From positions 62,001 through 126,000 of the forward strand of contig NZ_QEWN01000129.1 of assembly GCF_006124995.1 (NCBI RefSeq): DNA of 64,000 bases. Reading direction: 5' to 3'. Numbering within the stretch: the stretch's first letter is position 1; each line of letters begins with the position of its first letter. The position numbers and the translations under genes were made by a program. Below the pieces are notes generated by a model. That model was not told the DNA's origin, made no database searches, and saw nothing but the letters and a program-made list of their open reading frames with translations. Source of the stretch: Vibrio sp. Hep-1b-8. Its GTDB lineage: Bacteria > Pseudomonadota > Gammaproteobacteria > Enterobacterales > Vibrionaceae. This document shows, in pieces, positions 57,326-64,000 of the stretch.

Positions 57326-59491
57326 ATGTCTCGTACTATTATGCTTATCCCTGCAAGTGCTGGTGTTGGTCTTACTAGCGTAAGCATGGGTGTTCTTCGC
57401 GCAATGGAGCGCAAAGGCGTTAAAGTTTCTTTTTACAAACCAATCTGTCAGCCGCGTTCTGGTGGCGATCAACCTGATCTAACTTCAACTATCGTTGGTT
57501 CAAACAGCGATGTGAAGATCGGCCAACCTCTTGCGATGTCTGTTGCTGAAAGCCTAATCGGTAACGACAACATGGATGAGCTGCTAGAAACAGTGGTTGA
57601 GCGTTACAACCAAATCAACAAAGATGCTGACGTAACGCTTATTGAAGGTCTAGTACCAACTCGCAAGCACCCATTTGCAAACCAAGTAAACGCAGAAATC
57701 GCGGCAACGCTTGGCGCTGAAATCGTACTTGTTGCAACACCTGGCACAGATAACCCTGCGCAGCTTAAAGAGCGTATCGAAGTAGCATGTTCTAACTTCG
57801 GCGGCACTAAGAACAAAAACATCTCTGGCGTTATCATCAACAAGCTAAATGCACCTGTTGATGAAGCTGGCCGTACTCGCCCTGACCTATCTGAAATCTT
57901 TGATGATGCAGATAGCGCGAAGCAAAACGAAATGAAAGTGATGGAAATCTTCAACACTTCTCCGATTCGTGTACTAGGTTGCGTGCCATGGAGTATCGAC
58001 CTAATCGCGACACGTGCAATCGACATGGCTGAGCACCTAAACGCTGATATTATCAACGCTGGTGACATCAATACACGTCGTATTAAGAGCATCACGTTCT
58101 GTGCACGTTCTCTGCCAAACATGATTGAGCACTTCAAACCAGGTTCTCTACTTGTAACTTCAGCAGACCGTCCTGACGTCATCGTTGCTGCGGCTCTAGC
58201 TGCAATGAACGGTGTTGAAATCGGTGCAATCCTTCTGACTGGCGGTTACGATATCCCAGAACAGATCGTTGGCCTATGTAAGCCTGCGTTCGATTCAGGT
58301 CTGCCTATCTTCAAAGCACAAGGTAACACTTGGCAAACTTCTCTGAACCTACAGAGTTTCAGCATCGAAGTTCCAGCGGACGATAAAGAGCGTATCGAGT
58401 TCATTAACGAGCACGTTGCTGGCAACATCGATGGCAACTGGATCGAGTCTATGACTGAAGGTACTAAGAAGTCTCGTCGTCTAAGCCCTCCAGCATTCCG
58501 TTACCAGCTAACTGAGTTCGCTCGTAAAGCAGGTAAGCGTATCGTTCTTCCTGAAGGTGATGAGCCTCGTACAGTTAAAGCTGCGGCTATCTGTGCTGAG
58601 CGTGGTATCGCTGAATGTGTACTTCTAGGTAACCCAGAAGAGATCAAACGTGTTGCAGCGCAACAAGGCGTTGAGCTAGGTGCTGGCGTAACGATCATCA
58701 ACTCTGATGAAGTGCGTGAAAACTACGTTGCTCGCCTAGTTGAACTACGTGGCGCGAAAGGTATGACTGAAGTCGTTGCTCGCGAGAAGCTACAAGATTC
58801 AGTATTCCTTGGCACAATGATGCTTGAGAACGACGAAGTTGACGGCCTAGTTTCTGGTGCTGTTCACACAACGGCGAACACTATCGTTCCTCCGTTCCAG
58901 ATCATCAAGACTGCACCTGATGCGTCTATCGTATCTTCTGTTTTCTTCATGCTGCTTCCTGACCAGGTTCTGGTTTACGGTGACTGTGCAATTAACCCAG
59001 ATCCAACAGCTGAACAGTTGGCGGAAATCGCTATCCAGTCTGCTGATTCAGCAGCAGCATTCGGTATCGAACCACGCGTTGCAATGATCTCATACTCTAC
59101 TGGTGAATCTGGTAAGGGTGCTGATGTAGACAAAGTACGTGAAGCGACTAAGATTGCTCAAGAGAAGCGTCCTGATCTTGTTATCGACGGTCCTCTACAA
59201 TACGACGCAGCGATCATGGAAAACGTAGCGGCTTCTAAAGCGCCAAACTCTCCAGTAGCGGGTAAAGCAACAGTATTCGTATTCCCAGACCTAAACACTG
59301 GTAACACAACATACAAAGCGGTACAGCGTTCAGCAGATCTAGTCTCTATCGGTCCAATGCTTCAAGGTATGCGTAAGCCTGTAAACGACCTTTCTCGCGG
59401 TGCTCTCGTTGACGATATCGTCTACACGGTTGCACTAACAGCGATTCAGGCGGCTCAAGCAGAACAAGCGGAAGAGAAAGCGGTTAACTAA
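57326..59491 (+). CDS. pta: Phosphate acetyltransferase
   Basis: Enzyme of 721 residues that makes acetyl phosphate from acetyl-CoA, partner of AckA. It is the long proteobacterial form: an N-terminal DRTGG/BioD-like P-loop region ([20 protein letters not shown]), a middle DRTGG domain (about 220-330) and the C-terminal catalytic PTA_PTB domain (about 385-715; [27 protein letters not shown]). The open frame extends 18 codons upstream, but those codons lie inside a hairpin and the ATG at 57326 matches homologues. Confidence 0.97.
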   Translation: MSRTIMLIPASAGVGLTSVSMGVLRAMERKGVKVSFYKPICQPRSGGDQPDLTSTIVGSNSDVKIGQPLAMSVAESLIGNDNMDELLETVVERYNQINKDADVTLIEGLVPTRKHPFANQVNAEIAATLGAEIVLVATPGTDNPAQLKERIEVACSNFGGTKNKNISGVIINKLNAPVDEAGRTRPDLSEIFDDADSAKQNEMKVMEIFNTSPIRVLGCVPWSIDLIATRAIDMAEHLNADIINAGDINTRRIKSITFCARSLPNMIEHFKPGSLLVTSADRPDVIVAAALAAMNGVEIGAILLTGGYDIPEQIVGLCKPAFDSGLPIFKAQGNTWQTSLNLQSFSIEVPADDKERIEFINEHVAGNIDGNWIESMTEGTKKSRRLSPPAFRYQLTEFARKAGKRIVLPEGDEPRTVKAAAICAERGIAECVLLGNPEEIKRVAAQQGVELGAGVTIINSDEVRENYVARLVELRGAKGMTEVVAREKLQDSVFLGTMMLENDEVDGLVSGAVHTTANTIVPPFQIIKTAPDASIVSSVFFMLLPDQVLVYGDCAINPDPTAEQLAEIAIQSADSAAAFGIEPRVAMISYSTGESGKGADVDKVREATKIAQEKRPDLVIDGPLQYDAAIMENVAASKAPNSPVAGKATVFVFPDLNTGNTTYKAVQRSADLVSIGPMLQGMRKPVNDLSRGALVDDIVYTVALTAIQAAQAEQAEEKAVN

Positions 59492-59513
59492 CCCAATCTC
59501 TTATTAGTGATAC

Positions 59514-59541
59514 AAACCCTCGCTTCGGCGGGGGTTTCTTT
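59514..59541. terminator. Terminator of pta
   Basis: AAACCCTCGC/GCGGGGGTTT with a TTCG tetraloop (59514-59523 with 59528-59537, one G-T), then CTTTT. It can also serve the convergent transcript. Confidence 0.88.
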
Positions 59542-59554
59542 TATTCAAATCCGC

Positions 59555-59863
59555 TCAATACATCGCTAAGTACATCGCACCACCAGTCGCAACGCACCCG
59601 ACCATAATGGGCGCAACCCTTATCCACAGCCGTCTATCGCCGATAGCCACCACCATGCCCATTTTGACCACCGTATTGACCGAAGCGGCAATAATGATGC
59701 CTAGCATAGCGGTTGTAACACTCAGGGTATCGTTACTCTGACGACTTAAAGCCAAGGATATTGCGTCAACATCTGTGATACCCGATAAAGCGGAGAGTAG
59801 TAGAACGCCGGTATCACCGAACCATTGCAATAGTGCTTGAGATAGCAACATGATCACCGCCAA
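59555..59863 (-). pseudogene. C-terminal fragment of a DUF4010/MgtC-type membrane protein
   Basis: Reads as 102 residues with three hydrophobic segments. GVLLLSALSGITDVDAISLAL near 19-39 is the recognisable core of DUF4010 (COG3174) proteins, which normally exceed 400 residues and place this block near their C-terminus. Everything upstream of that is missing: the frame runs straight back into the stop of yqjG, 3 bases away, and the only starts are a TTG or an internal ATG at 59851. It is most likely a deletion remnant; a short functional membrane protein is less likely. Confidence 0.6.
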
Positions 59864-59866
59864 TAT

Positions 59867-60811
59867 TTAACTTTTATCCCTGCCGTGAAGCGTGTCTAAA
59901 TCCAGTTTGGGGCCTTTTGGCACAACTTGAGTTGGGTTAATTCCAGTGTGGCTGTAATAGTAATGTCTCTTAATATGGTAGAAGTCTGTGGTTTCCTTAA
60001 TACCTGGAATCTGATATAGCTCCTTGAGATATCCGTTAAGATTTGGATAGTCCGCGATACGTTGTTTATTGCATTTGAAGTGGCCGACATAAACCGCATC
60101 AAAACGGATCAAAGTCGTAAATAAACGCCAGTCTGCCTCAGTAATTTTAGATCCCGTTAAATAGCGATGATTGGCTAAGTGGGCATCCAGCCTATCTAGT
60201 GAGGCAAACAAACCTTCATACGCTTCTTCATACGCATCTTGCGTTGTCGCGAATCCACATCGGTAGACACCATTGTTCACGTTTGGATAAATATAAGCAT
60301 TCCACTCGTCAATTAACGCTCGCTCGTGCTCTGGGTAGTAATCATCCATATTGCCAGTAATGTGGTTGAATTCTGAGTTAAACATTCGGATGATTTCTGA
60401 AGACTCATTGCTAACGATGGTGTTGTGCTTCTTGTCCCACAGCACAGGCACCGTCACTCGCCCTGTGTAATCTGCTTTCGCTTGGGTGTAAATTTGATGC
60501 AGGAGAGTATGACCAAAAAGTGGCTCTGGCAGTCCCATTTGCCAGCCTTCAGACATCATGTCTGGGCAAACAATGGTTAAATCGATATGCTCTTCTAGAC
60601 CTTTGAGCTTGCGAAAGATAAGGGTTCTATGTGCCCAAGGACAGGCAAGAGAGACAAATAGGTGGTAGCGACCAGACTCTGGTTGAAACTGCGCATCGGG
60701 TCGGTTTTTTATCCAGTTTCTAAAACCCGCATCTTCGCGTACAAATTTGCCGTTGTTTGATTTGGTGTCATACCAAACATCGTGCCACACGCCTTCGACT
60801 AGTTTGCCCAT
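59867..60811 (-). CDS. yqjG: Glutathionyl-hydroquinone reductase (YqjG/ECM4-type GST)
   Basis: Xi-class glutathione transferase of 314 residues that reduces glutathionyl-hydroquinones. The thioredoxin-fold N-terminus carries the catalytic Cys in SLACPWAHRTLIFR (Cys near residue 57). The C-terminal helical domain contains NNGVYRCGFATTQDAYE and LTGSKITEADWRLFTTLIRFD, hallmarks of the class. Its 3' end abuts the DUF4010 remnant, which suggests a deletion joined them. Confidence 0.92.
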   Translation of the reverse strand: MGKLVEGVWHDVWYDTKSNNGKFVREDAGFRNWIKNRPDAQFQPESGRYHLFVSLACPWAHRTLIFRKLKGLEEHIDLTIVCPDMMSEGWQMGLPEPLFGHTLLHQIYTQAKADYTGRVTVPVLWDKKHNTIVSNESSEIIRMFNSEFNHITGNMDDYYPEHERALIDEWNAYIYPNVNNGVYRCGFATTQDAYEEAYEGLFASLDRLDAHLANHRYLTGSKITEADWRLFTTLIRFDAVYVGHFKCNKQRIADYPNLNGYLKELYQIPGIKETTDFYHIKRHYYYSHTGINPTQVVPKGPKLDLDTLHGRDKS

Positions 60812-60941
60812 CTTCCACTCCTAACGCCAATATGTTGATGAGTTCAGTATAAAAAGAAACCTCGATAAGATTAATTAGGCAGTCTTGGTTTAGTTGTTCA
60901 AATTATTTGAATTAGTTGGTTGATGAGTATAGGTCAGGCAC

Positions 60942-60973
60942 AAAAAACGCGGCGTCCTCTAGGACGCCGCGTT
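60942..60973 (-). terminator. Terminator of the opp operon
   Basis: 13-bp perfect stem AACGCGGCGTCCT/AGGACGCCGCGTT (60946-60958 with 60961-60973), followed on the transcribed strand by a run of U. Confidence 0.92.
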
Positions 60974-60990
60974 AATAGTGACAAAGCGAG

Positions 60991-61986
60991 TTATACGCTT
61001 ACGTGTAAACACGAAACAGCGTGAACATCGGTACCTTCAATCGTTGGTTTAGTCTTCGCACACGCATCGGTTGCCTGTGGGCAACGAGTACGGAAAACAC
61101 AGCCAGAAGGTGGATTGATTGGCGATGGTAAATCACCTTCAAGCATTTCAATGTGCTTAGCTCGCTCTAGCTTAGGATCTGGGATTGGTACCGCAGACAT
61201 AAGTGCGCGAGTATATGGATGCTTAGGATCTGCAAACAAAGCGTCAGACTCACCAAGCTCTACTGCGTTACCTAAATACATAACCAACACACGATCGGAA
61301 ATGTGTTTTACAACTGACAAGTCGTGAGCGATGAATACCAGCGAAAGTCCAAGTTCTTTCTGAAGCTCTTTAAGCAAGTTAACGACCTGCGCCTGAATCG
61401 ATACGTCTAGCGCCGATACAGGTTCATCACAGATGATCATCTTAGGTTTTAGGATCAGTGCACGGGCAATACCGATACGCTGACATTGACCACCAGAAAA
61501 TTCGTGTGGGTAACGGTTGATAACGTTCGGTAGTAGACCGACTTTAACCATCATTTCTTTTACACGATCTTTCACTTCTAGCTTTGATAGCTCTGGGTAG
61601 AACGTTTCTAAAGGTTCCGCAATAATATCGCCAACCGTCATACGTGGATTCAAAGACGCGAGTGGGTCTTGGAAAATCATCTGAATCTCTTTACGAGTTT
61701 CACGGCGCTGTACTTCTTTCATCTTAGTCAAGTCTTGACCAAGCCACATTACATCACCGTCGGTCGCTTCGACTAAGCCGATGATTGCACGTGCAAAGGT
61801 CGACTTACCACAGCCTGATTCCCCTACTACGCCAAGCGTTTCACCTTCGTATAGACGAACGTTTACGCCATCTACCGCTTTTAGATTAGCAGGCTTAGCC
61901 CATGGCCATGCTGACTTGGCAGCAATGTTAAAGTGAACTTTTAGGTTCTTTACGTCCAACAATAACGATTTGTTCTCTAAACTCAT
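60991..61986 (-). CDS. oppF: Oligopeptide ABC transporter ATPase OppF
   Basis: Second ATPase of the oligopeptide importer, 331 residues. Walker [10 protein letters not shown] near 58-66, signature FSGGQCQR, Walker [13 protein letters not shown], and a C-terminal oligo_HPY domain with cysteines ([17 protein letters not shown]) that bind an iron-sulfur cluster in relatives. I start at ATG 61986, overlapping the oppD stop by four bases; the open frame continues six codons upstream. It is the last gene of the operon. Confidence 0.95.
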   Translation of the reverse strand: MSLENKSLLLDVKNLKVHFNIAAKSAWPWAKPANLKAVDGVNVRLYEGETLGVVGESGCGKSTFARAIIGLVEATDGDVMWLGQDLTKMKEVQRRETRKEIQMIFQDPLASLNPRMTVGDIIAEPLETFYPELSKLEVKDRVKEMMVKVGLLPNVINRYPHEFSGGQCQRIGIARALILKPKMIICDEPVSALDVSIQAQVVNLLKELQKELGLSLVFIAHDLSVVKHISDRVLVMYLGNAVELGESDALFADPKHPYTRALMSAVPIPDPKLERAKHIEMLEGDLPSPINPPSGCVFRTRCPQATDACAKTKPTIEGTDVHAVSCLHVSV

Positions 61987-62957
61987 TTGTTCCAAGCCTC
62001 CCAATCAGAAAAACATGCGCGCTGACGCCCATCTCCAAACGGAGTTAGGATTGGCGTTTCGCTCTTACAACGATCTGTTACACGGTGGCAACGCTCCTGG
62101 TAAGGACAGCCAGGTGGCAAACGAAGTAAGTTCGGTGGATTGCCTGGAATTGTTGGCAAAATTTCGCCTTCAGTATCAAGACGAGGAATCGCTTTAAGTA
62201 GACCTTCAGCGTAAGGATGACTTGGGTTGTAGAAGATTTCGTCGACTGACCCATACTCCATGGTACGACCTGCATACATAACGAGTACTTTGTCACATGA
62301 ACCCGCGACAACACCCAGGTCGTGGGTGATCATGATGATTGCCGTGTTGAACTCACGCTTCAACTCGTTCAATAGATCCATGATCTGCGCTTGAACAGTC
62401 ACGTCCAATGCCGTTGTTGGTTCATCGGCGATAAGCAGTTTCGGACGACATAGTAGTGCCATCGCGATCATTACACGCTGACGCATACCGCCAGAAAACT
62501 CATGCGGATACATAGTAATACGCTTACGAGCTTCGGGAATTTTCACCGCTTCTAGCATGCGTACAGACTCTTCGAACGCTTCTGCTCTGCCCATGCCTTT
62601 GTGCAGCATCAGAACTTCCATCAACTGTTCACTTACCTTCATGTATGGGTTAAGTGAGGTCATTGGGTCTTGGAAAATCATTGCAATCTGCTCTGCACGC
62701 ACCTTGTTCAGAGCAGCTTCTGGTAGGTTAAGGATTTCGTTACCTTCAAACTTAGCGCTACCTGAGATGATACCGTTTTTAGCTAACAGTCCCATGATTG
62801 CGAATACAGTTTGAGATTTACCTGAACCAGACTCCCCTACTATACCAAGTGTTTCACCTTGCTTAAGAGAGAAGTTCAAATCGTTTACTGCGGTGACGAT
62901 ACCATCTTGAGTGGTGAATTCGACACGCAAGTCTTTGACATCTAATAGACTCATCAT
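61983..62957 (-). CDS. oppD: Oligopeptide ABC transporter ATPase OppD
   Basis: First ATPase of the importer, 324 residues. Walker [10 protein letters not shown] near 40-48, signature FSGGMRQR, Walker [13 protein letters not shown], and the C-terminal oligo_HPY cysteine region [22 protein letters not shown] lies upstream; the second ATG (62954) is slightly better spaced than the first, so the start is uncertain by one codon. It overlaps oppF. Confidence 0.95.
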   Translation of the reverse strand: MMSLLDVKDLRVEFTTQDGIVTAVNDLNFSLKQGETLGIVGESGSGKSQTVFAIMGLLAKNGIISGSAKFEGNEILNLPEAALNKVRAEQIAMIFQDPMTSLNPYMKVSEQLMEVLMLHKGMGRAEAFEESVRMLEAVKIPEARKRITMYPHEFSGGMRQRVMIAMALLCRPKLLIADEPTTALDVTVQAQIMDLLNELKREFNTAIIMITHDLGVVAGSCDKVLVMYAGRTMEYGSVDEIFYNPSHPYAEGLLKAIPRLDTEGEILPTIPGNPPNLLRLPPGCPYQERCHRVTDRCKSETPILTPFGDGRQRACFSDWEAWNK

Positions 62958-62983
62958 TGCTTCCTTAATCTTTATACTTTTAA

Positions 62984-63886
62984 TTAGCGGTCTTTCGGGT
63001 CAAGCGCGTCACGCAGACCATCACCAACATAGTTGAAGCAAAATAGAGTCACGACCATAAAGGCTGCCGGGAATGCAAGCTGCCAGATTGCTACTTCCAT
63101 TGTCTGAGCCCCTTCTTGAAGTAGTGCGCCCCAACTTGTCATTGGCTCCTGAACACCAAGACCAAGGAATGATAAGAATGACTCCGTTAGAATCATGCTA
63201 GGAATAAGCAGCGTTGAGTAAACCGCTACAATACCCAATACGTTTGGTACGATATGGCGAGTGATGATTTTCCACTTGCTCACACCACAAACATGGGCAG
63301 CTTCAATAAACTCTTTGCTGCGCAAACTAAGTGTTTGTCCGCGTACAATACGTGCCATATCTAGCCACGCAATGGCACCAATCGCAACAAAGATCAAAAT
63401 AATGTTGCGTCCGAAGAAAGTAACCAAAACAATCACTAGGAACATAAACGGAACAGCATAGAGGATCTCAAGAATCCGCATCATGACACGGTCCGTACGC
63501 CCACCAATAAAACCTGATGTTGCACCATAAAGTGTACCGATAAGAACGGCAACCAATGCGCCCAATACACCCACCATGAGTGAGATACGGCCACCAATTA
63601 ACGTACGTACGTAAAGATCACGGCCTAAGCTGTCGGTACCAAACCAGTGTTCCGCGCTTGGCCCAACGTGCATCGCATACCAATCCGTATCATCGAACGT
63701 GTATGGCGCGATCATTGGCAAGAAAATCACCGCCAATGTCATGATAAATAAGATGAAAAGACTCACCATAGCCGCTTTGTTACGCATAAAGCGGATTCGC
63801 GCGTCCTGCCATAAACTGCGACCTTCAATCTCAAGATTCTCTGAGAATTTTTCGATCGCTTCTAGATTCTCTTTCTTCGTTAACAT
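62984..63886 (-). CDS. oppC: Oligopeptide ABC transporter permease OppC
   Basis: Inner-membrane permease of 300 residues. The N-terminal OppC_N segment ([19 protein letters not shown]) leads into the first helix, followed by five more. The coupling loop is [24 protein letters not shown] near 205-228. It pairs with OppB, whose gene ends 15 bases upstream of it. Confidence 0.96.
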   Translation of the reverse strand: MLTKKENLEAIEKFSENLEIEGRSLWQDARIRFMRNKAAMVSLFILFIMTLAVIFLPMIAPYTFDDTDWYAMHVGPSAEHWFGTDSLGRDLYVRTLIGGRISLMVGVLGALVAVLIGTLYGATSGFIGGRTDRVMMRILEILYAVPFMFLVIVLVTFFGRNIILIFVAIGAIAWLDMARIVRGQTLSLRSKEFIEAAHVCGVSKWKIITRHIVPNVLGIVAVYSTLLIPSMILTESFLSFLGLGVQEPMTSWGALLQEGAQTMEVAIWQLAFPAAFMVVTLFCFNYVGDGLRDALDPKDR

Positions 63887-63901
63887 AACGATACTTCCCT
63901 G

Positions 63902-64000
63902 TTAGTAACGGATTTTCGGGTCGATTAACGCTAGTAAAATATCAACAACAGCGTTGAACAAGATGAATAGGAAACCAATTAGGATGGTAATTCCCATTAC
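63902..64000 (-). CDS. oppB: Oligopeptide ABC transporter permease OppB (C-terminal part)
   Basis: Only the last 32 codons are inside the window. The end reads NAVVDILLALIDPKIRY, matching the OppB C-terminus (VDLIYAAIDPRIRY in E. coli). The gene continues beyond base 64000. Order oppB-C-D-F is the normal opp operon; the binding protein oppA would be expected further upstream. Confidence 0.9.
   Translation of the reverse strand, partial: VMGITILIGFLFILFNAVVDILLALIDPKIRY

Overview
The window looks like the large chromosome of a Vibrio species (Gammaproteobacteria). Gene content and order are core Vibrionaceae: a 279-residue FadR (longer than the enterobacterial protein), a DUF3360 membrane protein, a CsiV-type periplasmic protein, a PilZ protein between lolC and mfd, and a CARF/PD-(D/E)XK protein closely resembling V. 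cholerae VC1899. I see no rRNA, tRNA, CRISPR array, prophage or insertion sequence. Nearly every gene could be assigned to a family by reading. The unusual material is between genes: structured mRNA leaders, tandem repeats and gene remnants.

Layout. 0-2.4 kb: grxA and a YbjL-type transporter. 2.4-5.5 kb: a minus-strand polar amino-acid ABC importer operon (ATPase, binding protein, two permeases). 5.5-14.4 kb: an anaerobic-metabolism block with a DUF3360 transporter behind a structured leader and an FNR-like site, pflB, an LpxR-type lipid A deacylase, a chemoreceptor and pflA. 14.4-21 kb: an orphan CbiM-like membrane protein, yfbU, a remnant of an outer-membrane protein gene, and the yeaG-yeaH-spoVR stress operon. 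21-27 kb: the envelope/lipid A cluster comEC-msbA-lpxK-ycaR-kdsB. 27-31 kb: lolCDE lipoprotein release. 31-36 kb: PilZ protein, mfd, csiV, GNAT. 36-42.5 kb: ndh, ycfP, thiK, lpoB, ycfL, a TPR lipoprotein and hinT, the same neighbourhood as in enterobacteria except that nagZ is missing. 42.6-46 kb: a second chemoreceptor and the orphan CARF nuclease. 46-53.8 kb: fadR, nhaB-dsbB, a 20-copy 8-bp tandem array, ftsK and lrp. 53.9-64 kb: ald, yfbV, ackA-pta, yqjG with a truncated DUF4010 gene, and oppF-D-C-(B).

Functionally the window combines mixed-acid fermentation (PflB/PflA, AckA/Pta, NDH-2), cell-envelope construction (KDO, lipid A export, LolCDE, LpoB, CsiV), chromosome segregation and repair (FtsK, Mfd), nutrient import (amino acids, oligopeptides) and stress physiology (YeaGH-SpoVR).

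The most interesting objects are: (1) the CARF-PD-(D/E)XK nuclease with no CRISPR locus nearby and an altered ligand motif; (2) the structured leader of the DUF3360 gene, with a long-range closing helix and mutually exclusive inner helices; (3) a structured leader before nhaB; (4) exactly 20 copies of CTAGAGAA fused to the dsbB stop codon, followed by a cluster of mini-hairpins; (5) two strong hairpins inside the ackA-pta operon. Start codons were revised from the longest open frame wherever a ribosome binding site or family alignment favoured an internal start. Family assignments come from reading the proteins and from memory of homologues; no database search was run.
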